Below are positions 42,841 to 52,485 of a stretch of 64,000 bases of DNA, piece after piece. The notes beneath the pieces are model-generated. The model was not told the origin of the DNA and searched no databases. It saw only the letters and a program-made list of their open reading frames with translations. The position numbers and the translations under genes were made by a program. Position 1 is the stretch's first letter; each line of letters opens with the position of its first letter. The stretch covers positions 50,361 to 114,360 of the forward strand of contig NZ_BCQW01000010.1 in assembly GCF_001552275.1 (NCBI RefSeq), written 5' to 3'. The DNA is from Amphibacillus sediminis NBRC 103570 (GTDB taxonomy: Bacteria; Bacillota; Bacilli; Bacillales; Amphibacillaceae).

Positions 42841-44091
42841 ATGAAAAAGAATCGTTGGCTTATAGCACTGTCTGCTATTGCCATCCACCTGTCAATTGGA
42901 TCTGTCTATGCCTACAGCGTACTTAAAAATCCAATTGTTGATAAACTGGGGTGGAGCGACAAAACAGTTACAGTTGCATTTACTATCGCAATTGCTTTAC
43001 TTGGCACATCTGCTGCATCGTTTGGTAAGTTCGTTGAGAAATGGGGACCGAAAAAATCAGCTACAATTGCAGCAATTTTATTTAGTTCTGGTCTGTTGAT
43101 CACAGGACTAGGTATGGCCATTAAATCACTAGCTCTATTTTATCTTGGATATGGAGTTATTGGTGGAATGGGATTAGGATTAGGTTATATTTCACCGGTC
43201 TCTACTTTAGTAAAGTGGTTTCCAGATAGGCGGGGCTTAGCAACAGGAATGGCTGTAATGGGGTTTGGTGCCGGTTCACTTATTGCTGCACCGATTATGA
43301 CGAAGCTTATTAAGTCAATGGGGCTATCGTATACCTTTTTTATTATGTCAGGTGTTTATTTTATTCTAATGCTCGCAGGTGCACGTTATATTGTTAAACC
43401 ACCTGAAAATTGGGTACCTTTTACGAAAAAGACAAATAACACAAAGCAAAAGGTAAATAAAGTACAAGCTAGTCTTCAACAGCTTACAGCGCAGCAAGCC
43501 CTCCGAAATAAACGTTTTTGGCTATTATGGGTTATGATGTTTATTAATATTTCAACAGGCATTATGCTTATTTCTGTTGCTTCTCCTTTGGCCCAAGAAA
43601 AAGCTGGCATCTCAGCTACAGCTGCCGCTGCAATGGTAGGAATAATGGGACTTTTTAATGGAGGCGGTCGCATCAGTTGGTCAGCATTGTCTGATACATT
43701 AGGGCGTAGTAACGTATTCATGATGTTTTTCGGTGTCCAGTTTATTTTAATGCTGGCATTGCCAAATGTGACGAATGCGTTGTTGCTTCAACTATTAATT
43801 TTCATCATCGTCTCTATGTACGGAGGGAGCTTTGCCTTACTTCCTGCCTTTATTAGTGATTTATTTGGAACTTTACAGTTAGGCGCTATTCATGGTTTAT
43901 TACTGACATCTTGGTCTTGTGCAGGGGTGTTCGGTCCATTACTCGTTGCTTATATTAATGACACTACAGGTAACTACAATGTTGCCTTTTATATTTTTGC
44001 GTGTTTAATAGCAGTTGCATTTGTCGTGTCGATTATAATGAAGTTAAGTATTCGAGCTTCGAGTATATCTATTCAAAAACAAGCAAGTTAA
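42841..44091 (+). CDS. OFA-type MFS transporter (oxalate/formate antiporter family)
   Basis: 416 residues from ATG 42841, six bases after GGAGG; an upstream in-frame ATG overlaps that site. Twelve transmembrane helices. The OFA signature is strong: AIHLSIGSVYAYSVLKNPI in helix 1, GYGVIGGMGLGLGYISPVSTLVKWFPDRRGLATGMAVMGFGAG in helices 4-5, and WVMMFINISTGIMLISVASPLAQE in helix 7. Family members exchange carboxylates such as oxalate, formate or pyruvate. Which one is not deducible. Confidence 0.9.
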   Translation: MKKNRWLIALSAIAIHLSIGSVYAYSVLKNPIVDKLGWSDKTVTVAFTIAIALLGTSAASFGKFVEKWGPKKSATIAAILFSSGLLITGLGMAIKSLALFYLGYGVIGGMGLGLGYISPVSTLVKWFPDRRGLATGMAVMGFGAGSLIAAPIMTKLIKSMGLSYTFFIMSGVYFILMLAGARYIVKPPENWVPFTKKTNNTKQKVNKVQASLQQLTAQQALRNKRFWLLWVMMFINISTGIMLISVASPLAQEKAGISATAAAAMVGIMGLFNGGGRISWSALSDTLGRSNVFMMFFGVQFILMLALPNVTNALLLQLLIFIIVSMYGGSFALLPAFISDLFGTLQLGAIHGLLLTSWSCAGVFGPLLVAYINDTTGNYNVAFYIFACLIAVAFVVSIIMKLSIRASSISIQKQAS

Positions 44092-44128
44092 ATTGAGTTA
44101 AATTTTTTTATTAAACTACAGCACTAAA

Positions 44129-44183
44129 AAGACTTGTAAAACGGGCGATTGGCTATGCTAGCCAATCGCCCGTTCTAAGTCTT
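44129..44183. terminator. Hairpin after the OFA transporter
   Basis: Outer AAGACTT/AAGTCTT encloses AACGGGCGATTGGCT/AGCCAATCGCCCGTT. Very stable; the T-run is weak, so it could also act as an RNA end protector. Confidence 0.65.
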
Positions 44184-44212
44184 GTCATTTAAAATAGCTG
44201 TTTAGCGTCAAA

Positions 44213-44345
44213 CACGCCATAATTTGCGCTCAGATTTTATCGAGCTACTTTGGATAAATACCCTCTAAAAAATCTGTGGCTTTAACTTGATTCAAATTTA
44301 AACTCCCAATGAATGAAATACAAATAGGCATTCATCTCACCACTT
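44213..44345 (+). repeat. Family B repeat, copy B3 (left part)
   Basis: Blocks CGTCAAACACGCC, CTTTAACTTGATTCA and TAGGCATTCATCTCACCACTTAT align with B1. It is cut by family A copy A6 at 44346. The right part continues at 44535-44560 (GCGACTTCTGCTAATCAAG). Confidence 0.75.
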
Positions 44346-44534
44346 ATAAAGTGAAACTTCGTTCAGTGGGGATTTTTCCATCCCCCACCGAACGTTAGTT
44401 GAACCAATCGGGCCGTTATTGGCTGTTAGAACTCCCACTTAGAAATGACCTGTTTCCTTATTTCTTAACGTGTGGAGTCTTACAAAGACCCTTAGATGGG
44501 GGCGAGTAATCGCAGCCCCAGCCAGTGCACTACG
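44346..44534 (-). repeat. Family A repeat, copy A6, nested in B3
   Basis: Leftward copy 3' of TTTAT (44539-44535), complete right end GAAGTTTCACTTTAT, shortened loop in the right hairpin. Family B sequence continues on both sides, so A6 moved into B3. Confidence 0.85.
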
Positions 44535-44569
44535 ATAAAAATGAGCGACTTCTGCTAATCAAGCTAAAA

Positions 44570-46498
44570 TTATGTTAATTCAAACATCCCAGCCGATAAT
44601 TGATAATATTTACCTCTTTGTTCAATTAACTGATCATGATCACCACGTTCAATGATTTTCCCATGCTCTAGCACCATGATCGCATTAGCTGATCGAACAG
44701 TAGATAAGCGGTGAGCGATAATAAAGGATGTCTTACCTTCCATTAAACGATCCATTCCTTTTTGAATCAACGCTTCTGTTCTCGTATCAATCGATGATGT
44801 TGCCTCATCAAGAATAAGGACTGGGGTTTCGGCAACAGCTGCTCTAGCAATTGCTAGCAATTGACGTTGTCCTTGAGATAACGTACCACCATCTGATTTT
44901 AATACAGTCTGATAGCCATCTTTTAAATGACGAATAAAACTATCTGCATTGGCCAGTTTTGCAGCTGCAATAACTTCCTCATCTGTCGCATCTAGACGGC
45001 CATAGCGAATGTTCTCCATGACGGTACCCGTAAATAAATGGGTATCTTGTAAAACCATCGATAACGCTCGGCGTAAATCAGATTTCCTAATTTTATTAAT
45101 TTCAATATGATCGATACTGATATTCCCAGAGGGTACATCATAGAAACGATTAATTAAATTGGTAATTGTTGTTTTACCTGCCCCTGTAGAACCGACAAAG
45201 GCAATTTTTTGACCAGGTTTAGCATATAATGAAATACCCTTTAAGACAGTCTTATCTTCTTCATATCCAAACACCACATTATCGAATACCACATTACCTT
45301 TAACTTGTGTGTAAGAAATTGATCCATCAGGCATGACTTCTTTCCATGCGAATTCTCCAGTACGAAAATCTACTTCAGTAAGATCGCCTGACTGACTGAC
45401 TTCTACAGGCACCATCGTAACATGACCTTGGTCAAACTCTGGCTGTTCATCGATCACCTTAAATATCCGTTCAGCACCAGCAAGGGCTGTAAGTACAGCA
45501 TTAAGCTGCTGTGATATTTGGGTGATTGGCATAGAGAAGTTTCTGGTAAACTGTAGAAAGGCAATAACTGTACCTAAACTTAGGGTACCCATAATCGCAA
45601 ATAAACCACCAATCATTGCCGTAATGGCATAATGGATATAAGATAGGTTCCCCATTATCGGCATCAAGATATTTGCAAAAATATTAGCTTTAGTTGCATT
45701 TACTCTTAGCTCTTCATTTAATACTTCAAATTCTTCCAGTACCTTTTCTTGACGTGAAAAGACTTTAACAACTTTTTGACCTTCAATCATCTCTTCAATA
45801 TAGCCATTGACTCGACCTAATTCTTGCTGTTGCTGAATAAAGAAGGTAGCACTTTTACCACCAATTGTTTTTACTGAAAAAAGCATTAAAGCAAGCATCA
45901 AGACCACAATAATAGTAAGCTGCCAGCTAAAGATCAACATCATCGTGAATACCCCTACGACTGTAATCAGGGATGAGAAAAAGTTGGTCACACTATTAGA
46001 TAGTACTTGTCTTAACGTATCAATATCATTCGTATACAAACTCATTGAGTCACCATGAGTATGGGTATCATAATATTTAATCGGCAAAGCTTCCATCTTA
46101 GTAAAAAGATCTAATCGGATTTTATACAATGTTCGAGTTGAAACGCCAACCATTAATCGATTAAACAAATAAGTAGTGGCTGCTCCCACTAAATAAATGA
46201 TCGAAATCAGCCCAATGACAGATATAAATCCTCGCATTAACTGGCTGTCTTGATTGCCAATTAAGGGGGCTAGGTAATCGTCAATAACAACCTGTAGAAA
46301 AGAAATACCAATGACATTAGCAAGAGAGCTAAGGAGAATAGAGATAGCAACAATCAGAAGAATCCATTTATCTTCTTTCATGTAGCTAGCAATCCGTTTA
46401 ATCGTTAGTCCAAGGTTATTTGGCATCCGATGTCCTTTGGGTCCTGACATTGGGCCTTTAGCAGATTGATCCTTTTCTATTGATTTACTCATCCTCAT
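44570..46498 (-). CDS. ABC exporter, fused membrane/ATPase subunit (second of pair)
   Basis: 642 residues. Residues 1-35 are a basic tail with GPMSGPKGHRMP; six transmembrane helices follow (40-330), then the ATPase: Walker A VGSTGAGKTT near 440, signature LSQGQRQLLAIARA near 545, Walker B PVLILDEATSSID, and H-loop IIAHRLSTVR. Starts within the last codons of the partner gene (14-base overlap); a second ATG two codons later is equally likely. The pair resembles heterodimeric multidrug exporters such as YfiB/YfiC or YheI/YheH, and is preceded by a MarR repressor. Confidence 0.92.
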   Translation of the reverse strand: MRMSKSIEKDQSAKGPMSGPKGHRMPNNLGLTIKRIASYMKEDKWILLIVAISILLSSLANVIGISFLQVVIDDYLAPLIGNQDSQLMRGFISVIGLISIIYLVGAATTYLFNRLMVGVSTRTLYKIRLDLFTKMEALPIKYYDTHTHGDSMSLYTNDIDTLRQVLSNSVTNFFSSLITVVGVFTMMLIFSWQLTIIVVLMLALMLFSVKTIGGKSATFFIQQQQELGRVNGYIEEMIEGQKVVKVFSRQEKVLEEFEVLNEELRVNATKANIFANILMPIMGNLSYIHYAITAMIGGLFAIMGTLSLGTVIAFLQFTRNFSMPITQISQQLNAVLTALAGAERIFKVIDEQPEFDQGHVTMVPVEVSQSGDLTEVDFRTGEFAWKEVMPDGSISYTQVKGNVVFDNVVFGYEEDKTVLKGISLYAKPGQKIAFVGSTGAGKTTITNLINRFYDVPSGNISIDHIEINKIRKSDLRRALSMVLQDTHLFTGTVMENIRYGRLDATDEEVIAAAKLANADSFIRHLKDGYQTVLKSDGGTLSQGQRQLLAIARAAVAETPVLILDEATSSIDTRTEALIQKGMDRLMEGKTSFIIAHRLSTVRSANAIMVLEHGKIIERGDHDQLIEQRGKYYQLSAGMFELT

Positions 46499-48224
46499 TC
46501 ACCCCTTTGCTTTGAGATTGATATATTTCTTGATAAATTTCATTTGTTTTCAGTAAGTGCTCATGTGTGTCAAAACCATTTATTTCGCCATTATCCAACA
46601 CGATAATTTTGTCAGCATCTTGAACAGAGGTGATTCGTTGGGCAATGATTAACGTCGTTACATCCTCAAGCTTCTCTTTAAATACTTGGCGAATGGCAGC
46701 ATCCGTTGCTGTATCTACTGCACTCGTTGAATCATCTAGGATAATGATCTTTGGCTTTTTCAGTAAAGCTCGTGCGATCGTTAAGCGTTGCTTCTGTCCA
46801 CCAGAAACATTTACACCGCCTTGGCCTAGCTCCGTATCATATCCATTTGGGAATGATGAAATAAAGTCATGTGCTTGAGCTGCTTTTGCAGCCTCGATAA
46901 CCTCTTCATCTGTTGCGTGCTCATTCCCCCACTTGAGATTTTCTTTAATCGTTCCAGTGAATAGGACATTCTTCTGAAGAACCATCGCAACCTGATCACG
47001 TAAAACTTTCAGACGATAGTCCTTCACATTATGCCCTCCAACGATAATTTCACCATTAAGTACATCATATAATCTCGGGATAAGCTGTACTAATGTTGTT
47101 TTGGATGAGCCTGTTCCTCCAATAATCCCAATCGTTTCTCCTGATTGAATCGACAGATTAATGTTTTTCAACACCAAATTATTAGGATCTTCATTATAAC
47201 TAAAGTCAACTTGGTTAAAGTGAATACTTCCATCGTTTAAATCTAAATTGGGATCACTGTTATTATCATTTAAGGCAGGTTCTTCTTCAATTGCTTCAAT
47301 AATACGAGAGAATGAAGCTCTGGAGATAATTAACATAATGAAAATCATGGAAATCATCATGAGTGAGATCAATACCTGCATAATATACATGATAAAGCTG
47401 GATAACTCTCCAATATTAAACGTACCGTCAATAACCATGTTACCGCCAAACCATATAATGGCTACGATACTGGTATAGATGGTTAGCTGCATAATTGGCA
47501 TATTTAGAACAACTAACTTCTCTGCTTTGAGTTGAGCATCGCGAACTTGTTCAGCATTAGCAACAAATTTCTCTTTTTCATGCTTCTCACGGACAAAAGC
47601 TTTGACAACACGAATATTAACAATAAAATCTTGTACCTTTTCATTTAAGGCATCATATTTTTCCAACATATCTAAAAATCTCGGGTGTGCATTCTTACCA
47701 ATTAGATATAATGTAATGGAAAGAATCGGTATTGAAATTAAAAATATCAATGACAATCTTGAGTTAATTGAGACAGCCATAATCGTAGCACCAATCAACA
47801 TAATTGGCGCTCTAACAGCCATTCTTACGACCATCATAAATGAGTTTTGTGTGTTGGTAATATCTGTCGTTAACCGAGTAACCAGTGATGCTGTAGAAAA
47901 TTTATCTACATTTGAAAAAGAATAGGACTGAATCTTTTTAAACAAGCCTGAGCGAATATTTTTGGCGAAGCCCATACCAGCTTCGGCAGCATATTTACCA
48001 CTAAGCGCTCCAAACACAAGCGCAAAAAAGGCCATCACAATCATAAGCAGACCAACTTTGATGGTATAGGATATACCACCCTCGCCTTGGATACCATAGT
48101 CAACGATTCGAGCCATTAAAAATGGTATCATAAGCTCTAAGACAACCTCTCCAACCACCATAAGTGGAGCGAGGAGCGTTTGGCGCTTATATTCACCTAA
48201 AAAGGATAACAGCTTTTTAATCAT
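46485..48224 (-). CDS. ABC exporter, fused membrane/ATPase subunit (first of pair)
   Basis: 579 residues with six transmembrane helices and one ATPase. Walker A IGGTGSSKTTL, signature NVSGGQKQRLTIARAL, Walker B PKIIILDDSTSAVD. The Walker B is followed by Asp (DDST) where the partner has Glu (DEAT), so this half has a degenerate catalytic carboxylate and the partner performs most hydrolysis, the usual asymmetry of heterodimeric exporters. AGAGGAGG precedes the ATG; 21 bases after the MarR gene. Confidence 0.93.
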   Translation of the reverse strand: MIKKLLSFLGEYKRQTLLAPLMVVGEVVLELMIPFLMARIVDYGIQGEGGISYTIKVGLLMIVMAFFALVFGALSGKYAAEAGMGFAKNIRSGLFKKIQSYSFSNVDKFSTASLVTRLTTDITNTQNSFMMVVRMAVRAPIMLIGATIMAVSINSRLSLIFLISIPILSITLYLIGKNAHPRFLDMLEKYDALNEKVQDFIVNIRVVKAFVREKHEKEKFVANAEQVRDAQLKAEKLVVLNMPIMQLTIYTSIVAIIWFGGNMVIDGTFNIGELSSFIMYIMQVLISLMMISMIFIMLIISRASFSRIIEAIEEEPALNDNNSDPNLDLNDGSIHFNQVDFSYNEDPNNLVLKNINLSIQSGETIGIIGGTGSSKTTLVQLIPRLYDVLNGEIIVGGHNVKDYRLKVLRDQVAMVLQKNVLFTGTIKENLKWGNEHATDEEVIEAAKAAQAHDFISSFPNGYDTELGQGGVNVSGGQKQRLTIARALLKKPKIIILDDSTSAVDTATDAAIRQVFKEKLEDVTTLIIAQRITSVQDADKIIVLDNGEINGFDTHEHLLKTNEIYQEIYQSQSKGVNEDE

Positions 48225-48245
48225 ATTTGTTTTACCTCCTCTAAA

Positions 48246-48692
48246 TTATTTCGGGGTGGAAAAATCCTCACTTAAATTAGTAAAGCATTTCTTCAAATAA
48301 ACGAGCATTAAATCTTGCTCTTCCTTATTAATCCCTTTGAATATTTTTTCTTTAATAGCTTGTCTATGATTCTTAAACTGCTTGAGGACAAGTTCACTCT
48401 GCTCGGTTAAGAAAATCAGCTTATTCCGAGCGTCTGTTTCACTTTTAACTCGTTTGACGAATTGTTTTTCCTCTAAGCGATTTAATAGTCCAGTAACAGT
48501 TGGATTCGTTAAACGAAAATGCATCTCAATATCCTTTTGATTTACATCCTTGTTACGTTTTTTTGCACCAGCTAAGAAAAGTAGGATATCTCCTTGTGAT
48601 GCAGTTAAATTCTGCTTCTCAAAGTAAAGATTTTTTTCTCTTTCTAATGCAAAATAGACTAAGCGTATGTAGAAAATAATATCATCTGGCAT
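48246..48692 (-). CDS. MarR-family repressor of the ABC exporter operon
   Basis: 148 residues. The winged helix shows LTASQGDILLFLAGAKKRNKDVNQKDIEMHFRLTNPTVTGLLNRLEEKQFVKRVKSETDARNKLIFLTEQ. GGGGGG eight bases before the ATG. It is first in the operon with the two exporter genes and its own promoter carries a palindromic operator, so it most likely represses the operon until a drug-like ligand binds. Confidence 0.92.
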   Translation of the reverse strand: MPDDIIFYIRLVYFALEREKNLYFEKQNLTASQGDILLFLAGAKKRNKDVNQKDIEMHFRLTNPTVTGLLNRLEEKQFVKRVKSETDARNKLIFLTEQSELVLKQFKNHRQAIKEKIFKGINKEEQDLMLVYLKKCFTNLSEDFSTPK

Positions 48693-48715
48693 ATTGCATG
48701 CCCCCCATTAATTAC

Positions 48716-48758
48716 ATAGCATGCTATCTATTATCTATATAATTATTAACCTTGTCAA
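48716..48758 (-). promoter_or_regulatory. MarR-ABC operon promoter and operator
   Basis: Minus strand TTGACA (48758-48753), 17 bases, GATAAT (48735-48730). The perfect palindrome ATAGCATGCTAT (48716-48727) starts just downstream of the -10 box and covers the start of transcription. Confidence 0.82.
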
Positions 48759-48847
48759 CACATTTACTTCGGATAGCGAATAATTTTTTATTGCTGTTTA
48801 GTAGCTCTTCATTTAACTCTTAAATACCCAACAGCAATGTTCTTTCG

Positions 48848-49046
48848 ATAAAGTGAAACTTCATTCTGTGGGCATTTCGAGGATGTGCAAGTGCAGACGT
48901 TACGATACGACGTCGCAAACTTAGTCAGCTTCCTCTCCCTCCTACTGAGCGTTAGTTGAACCAATCGGGCCGTTACTGGCTGGTGCATCTCCCACTTAGA
49001 CAATGACGTGTTCCCTTATTTCTTCAAGTGGGAGTCTTACACTGCG
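48848..49046 (-). repeat. Family A repeat, copy A7
   Basis: Leftward copy with target CTTAT instead of TTTAT and a deletion of the GGGGC hairpin next to the left end. The right end GAAGTTTCACTTTAT is intact. Confidence 0.8.
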
Positions 49047-49119
49047 ATAAGGATGTGAGCATTACTAAAAGAGGTTGTTCCCACATCTTGGCTTGCTTTT
49101 ACGCTTTTCATGTATCTAA

Positions 49120-49159
49120 AAGCACCCTTAACAGATGTTACGATCTATCAAGGGTGCTT
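49120..49159 (-). terminator. Terminator overlapping the LD-carboxypeptidase stop
   Basis: AAGCACCCTT/AAGGGTGCTT. One arm is formed by the last codons and the stop of the gene, leaving no spacer. The tail leftward is TTAGATACATG, poorly U-rich. Confidence 0.65.
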
Positions 49160-50017
49160 ATTCGGTATAAGAACACGTTTACCAATCGCCAGAATATGGC
49201 TGTCAGCTGAATGACCAAGCTGACTGGTCTTTATCGTTGGTAAGTTGTATTTATCAGCAAACGGCTTAATTAATTCGATTAATGCTTGCGAACCTTCGAT
49301 CTCTTCTAGTTCAGTAAACTGACCTAGAATAAGTCCATTTAATTGACTAAAGTAATTGATCTGATCTAATTGTGCCAAAAAACTAGCAATCCGATTGGCT
49401 CGTCCACTTCTGCTTTCTAGAAAAAGTACCTTCCCAAAGGGAACTGGCAGGTAAGGGGTGCCTGCTAGTTTGAGTAGACAACGAATATTACCACCAATTG
49501 TAATGCCCTCTATTGTGCCCTGATTAATCCAATTGTAATTAAAGGTTAAATGATCATTTTGATGAAATAGAAGATTATGTAACCGATTTTGTTGGTTAAG
49601 ATGATCTCTACCTACCAGATGCATCGCTTGATAGTGATAGCTGGTCAGACCACTTTGACTAAATAAGCTGTTTAATATAACGGTCAGATCACTGTAACCA
49701 AAGAAGGGCTTTGAATGCTTGCTAATGGTCTGATAATCAAGATACGGCAAAATTTGATTAGCACTATCTCCACCAGAAAGATCAAAGATGGCTTTAATGC
49801 TAGAATCTGTAAATAAATCCATTAATGCATGTGCTCGCTCTTCTGGTGTCCCACTCCAAAACTGCCCAGCTTTTTGATAAATTGTATTGGCTTCAACTGG
49901 TGTTAGCCCCCAATTTAAGAAAACCTGTTTGACATTGGCGATAGTTCCCGCATGTTGATCCGTTCGTCCATCTGACAAGGCGACCAAACCAATTTGATCC
50001 TGTTTGCTTAACATCAT
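49148..50017 (-). CDS. LD-carboxypeptidase-like protein (peptidase S66)
   Basis: 289 residues, no signal peptide. S66 features: IGLVALSDGR at the N-terminus, IKAIFDLSGGDSANQILPYLDY, FFGYSDLTVILN (nucleophile Ser in GYSD), KVLFLESRSG (Glu) and the C-terminal HS motif in LGHSADSH (His). Members remove D-Ala from murein tetrapeptides (LdcA) or cut microcin C-like compounds (MccF). The usual LdcA motif around the serine is GYSD, which fits. AAGGAG precedes tandem ATG. It follows the M50-like gene by 26 bases and is probably co-transcribed. Confidence 0.85.
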   Translation of the reverse strand: MMLSKQDQIGLVALSDGRTDQHAGTIANVKQVFLNWGLTPVEANTIYQKAGQFWSGTPEERAHALMDLFTDSSIKAIFDLSGGDSANQILPYLDYQTISKHSKPFFGYSDLTVILNSLFSQSGLTSYHYQAMHLVGRDHLNQQNRLHNLLFHQNDHLTFNYNWINQGTIEGITIGGNIRCLLKLAGTPYLPVPFGKVLFLESRSGRANRIASFLAQLDQINYFSQLNGLILGQFTELEEIEGSQALIELIKPFADKYNLPTIKTSQLGHSADSHILAIGKRVLIPNKHP

Positions 50018-50043
50018 GCCACTCCTTTTGGTAAAAAACAGTA

Positions 50044-51126
50044 TTATGCTTTAATGCGTTGCTCTAATCGATCAAGTAAGGTAAGTTCCATTTCAATTTG
50101 CCCTGGTAAAGGGAATTTCTTTGCTACCATCCGTCCTTTATCAATATGGGTTTTCGCTTGTGCTAAATCGCCGCATTCAAATGCATAGTATGCTTTAATC
50201 CGTTCCCCATTTAGATCGCGATCCCGCTTTAGTGTTTGATGGGCTAAAGGATAATATTGATTGACTAAACGCTGATCATCAAGGATACAACCTGCCATTA
50301 CCAGTTCATAATAAATAGCAGGGAGCAGAAACGTTGAAAAATCATTTAAGCGCCTTTCAATTTGTTCAACCAGCTGAGGCAATCGTTCAAGGTCGCCTTC
50401 ATCTAAAGCAGCATAATAGTTAAATAAAAGCAAGGATGGCTCATGGTTAGTCATGCTATTATCTGGTAAATGAAGTGCTTTTGGTCTAACTCCACCAGCC
50501 ATTTGAACATTGACTGCCATAGCGGCTAATAAGCCGGCTACAATCGGATCGTTTAGTAGGATACCCCAAATAATCTTTCCATCTGAATGTATATTCCCAG
50601 ATGTTTTAAGTGGAATCAAATTGAGTAATCCCATGATGATACTCCAAAAGATGAAAATAAATAAGAACGTTTGTCCATATCCGGATACGAAACGAAGAGC
50701 AGGTATCGCTATCAGTCCTGTTAATAGGTTCAGCAAGATCCCACCAGCATAAAAATACAGATGTTTTTTATCATATGGATTACTGTCTTTAGGCGGTATC
50801 ATCGCACATAAACCTCCATAGCCTTTATTTTTGATCCACTCAAGCTTTAGCTTCCCATTCTCCTTAGTAAGAGATAGCATCCCAATTCGATATGTAATTA
50901 ATTGATAACCTAGCAAGCGGCCAAATAAAAAATGACCTAGTTCATGAAGATTAATCACGACAAAACCTACAACTAGAAAAAGCAAATAACTAACAACAAT
51001 ATTAGATATACTTATATTAAAGGTCATGTCATTTGTATCAAAATAGATTGCCATAAAAAAACCAATAAGAAAAAATATTACAATAAACATCACAACAAAC
51101 AATAATCGCTTAACTTTATGATTCAC
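50044..51126 (-). CDS. M50-like membrane metalloprotease
   Basis: 360 residues from the GTG at 51126, seven bases after GGAGGA; the TTG at 51141 overlaps that site. Transmembrane segments near 9-29, 37-60 and 140-200. NLHELGHFLFGRLLG is the zinc HExxH motif, and LNLIPLKTSGNIHSDG resembles the second metal-ligand (LDG-type) motif, here SDG. About 130 cytoplasmic residues after it read as TPR-like helices. Site-2 proteases cut within membranes; target unknown. Co-transcribed with the S66 gene. Confidence 0.82.
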   Translation of the reverse strand: MNHKVKRLLFVVMFIVIFFLIGFFMAIYFDTNDMTFNISISNIVVSYLLFLVVGFVVINLHELGHFLFGRLLGYQLITYRIGMLSLTKENGKLKLEWIKNKGYGGLCAMIPPKDSNPYDKKHLYFYAGGILLNLLTGLIAIPALRFVSGYGQTFLFIFIFWSIIMGLLNLIPLKTSGNIHSDGKIIWGILLNDPIVAGLLAAMAVNVQMAGGVRPKALHLPDNSMTNHEPSLLLFNYYAALDEGDLERLPQLVEQIERRLNDFSTFLLPAIYYELVMAGCILDDQRLVNQYYPLAHQTLKRDRDLNGERIKAYYAFECGDLAQAKTHIDKGRMVAKKFPLPGQIEMELTLLDRLEQRIKA

Positions 51127-51358
51127 TCGAACTTCCTCCAATTTTAGAATATATGATTTGCCTACACACAGCCTTCTAATAGCTTAATTAGAACTATCAC
51201 CTTTTCCTTTTTATATAAGTGATGTGATATTCTTTAATTTCAATAGGTAAGAAGACTTCCACTCCAAGGAGATTGAGTCAGTGAAGATAAAAAATTCACT
51301 TTTCTCCGACGAAATCTGTAGATTACCTGCTATCCCCCACCAAATGTCATAATAACTA

Positions 51359-51608
51359 ATAAAGTGAAACTTCGTTCAGTGGGGGGATCGACGCATAGGA
51401 TGCGCTCGTGCAGACGTTTCGACACGACGTCACGAGCTTAGTCAGCTTCCTCTCTCCCCCACTGAACGTTAGTTGAATCAATCGGGCCGTTACTGGCTGT
51501 TGCATCTCCCACCTTAGACATGACGTGTTCCCTTATTTCTTGAAGTGGGAGGCTTACAAAAGCCCTTCGATGGGGCGAGTAATCGCAGCCCCAGCCAGTT
51601 ACACCGCA
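51359..51608 (-). repeat. Family A repeat, copy A8 (best full-length copy)
   Basis: 250 bp, leftward, 3' of TTTAT (51613-51609). All three hairpins and the right end GAAGTTTCACTTTAT are intact; a good reference copy. 51142-51358 otherwise shows only AT-rich leader sequence. Confidence 0.88.
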
Positions 51609-51702
51609 ATAAAAAATATTGCAATACTCAAGATATTTGTATTTAACTGGTCACATTTTAAACCGTATACTAGAGTATCAATGCGCTTGGGAGGTGAAAT
51701 TT

Positions 51703-52086
51703 ATGGCACTTCAGCTTATGAAGCTAGCACTCGATGCAACTGTCACCACCACTCTTAATCCCTCAACAACCAAATACTTTTATGTAACGACGGAGGTTAC
51801 GCCTGCAGGAGAAACATTAACGATTGATCCCACTGATTTCTTTGATGATGCTGGTGTATCTGTTAGTGAATTACCTGAGCTCGCTACTGACAATAGCTAT
51901 TATCGTGTCTATATTAACGGTGTACTCCAGATGCAAGGCATAACCACATATACCCCTGGAGAAACAGCGGTTGGCTCACTTACAGTCAGTGTACCAGAGG
52001 GAAATGAATCGATACTACTCAACACACCAATTGTTTTGGAAGTGATCACGTACACTCCGAATACCGAAGCAGAGATTAATAGTTAA
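51703..52086 (+). CDS. DUF4183 protein
   Basis: 127 residues from ATG 51703, after GGGAGGTGA; a longer frame to 51619 has no ribosome site. Thr/Val-rich beta protein: TKYFYVTTEVTPAGETLTIDPTDFFDDAG and YRVYINGVLQMQGITTYTPGETAVGSLTVSVP are DUF4183 blocks. In spore-forming Bacillaceae such proteins occur near exosporium or spore-surface genes; that role is inference. No signal peptide. A sister gene faces it at 52479. Confidence 0.8.
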   Translation: MALQLMKLALDATVTTTLNPSTTKYFYVTTEVTPAGETLTIDPTDFFDDAGVSVSELPELATDNSYYRVYINGVLQMQGITTYTPGETAVGSLTVSVPEGNESILLNTPIVLEVITYTPNTEAEINS

Positions 52087-52193
52087 TATCAGCATACCAT
52101 CCAAATCTAGAAAACAACTAAAACAAAATAGCGCAAATTCCCCTACTTTAATTAATGCTCTGCTAACCAGAAATCAATGTTAAGATTTAACAG

Positions 52194-52222
52194 AGGCGCG
52201 TGACCACAAAAGGCACGTGCCT
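52194..52222 (+). terminator. Terminator downstream of the DUF4183 gene
   Basis: AGGCGCGTG/CACGTGCCT with an 11-base loop, followed by ATTTCTCT. Confidence 0.65.
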
Positions 52223-52309
52223 ATTTCTCTGACTAGAAAATATTATACACGAGCATGACGGTGATTATTTACTTTTGTTCATACGAAATCACCTCAAAGT
52301 CTATTAAAA

Positions 52310-52485
52310 TCAAAAGCGTCTTGGTGTATTTACGCCCAGATTATCGAGCTTCGTTCAATCTGTTAAAAATCTGCGGCATCCGCCGCAAGGCTTTAACTTT
52401 ACTCGGCCTGTGGGTTGCCCCCCCTTACAAACAGGTATTACCAATTGTAGAAATGGGGGCTTCTGCTGAGTGTGAAGTTTAATAA
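52310..52485 (+). repeat. Family B repeat, copy B4
   Basis: Full-length copy, from CGTCTTGGTGTATTTACG through TCTGCGGCATCCGCCGCAAG and TTAACTTTACTCGGCC to GGGGGCTTCTGCTGAGTG. Its right edge reaches the stop codon of the second DUF4183 gene. Confidence 0.75.

Noticed and set aside
51525..51758. ORF spanning A8 and the DUF4183 start
   Set aside because: Shadow of the repeat and of the DUF4183 gene in another frame.
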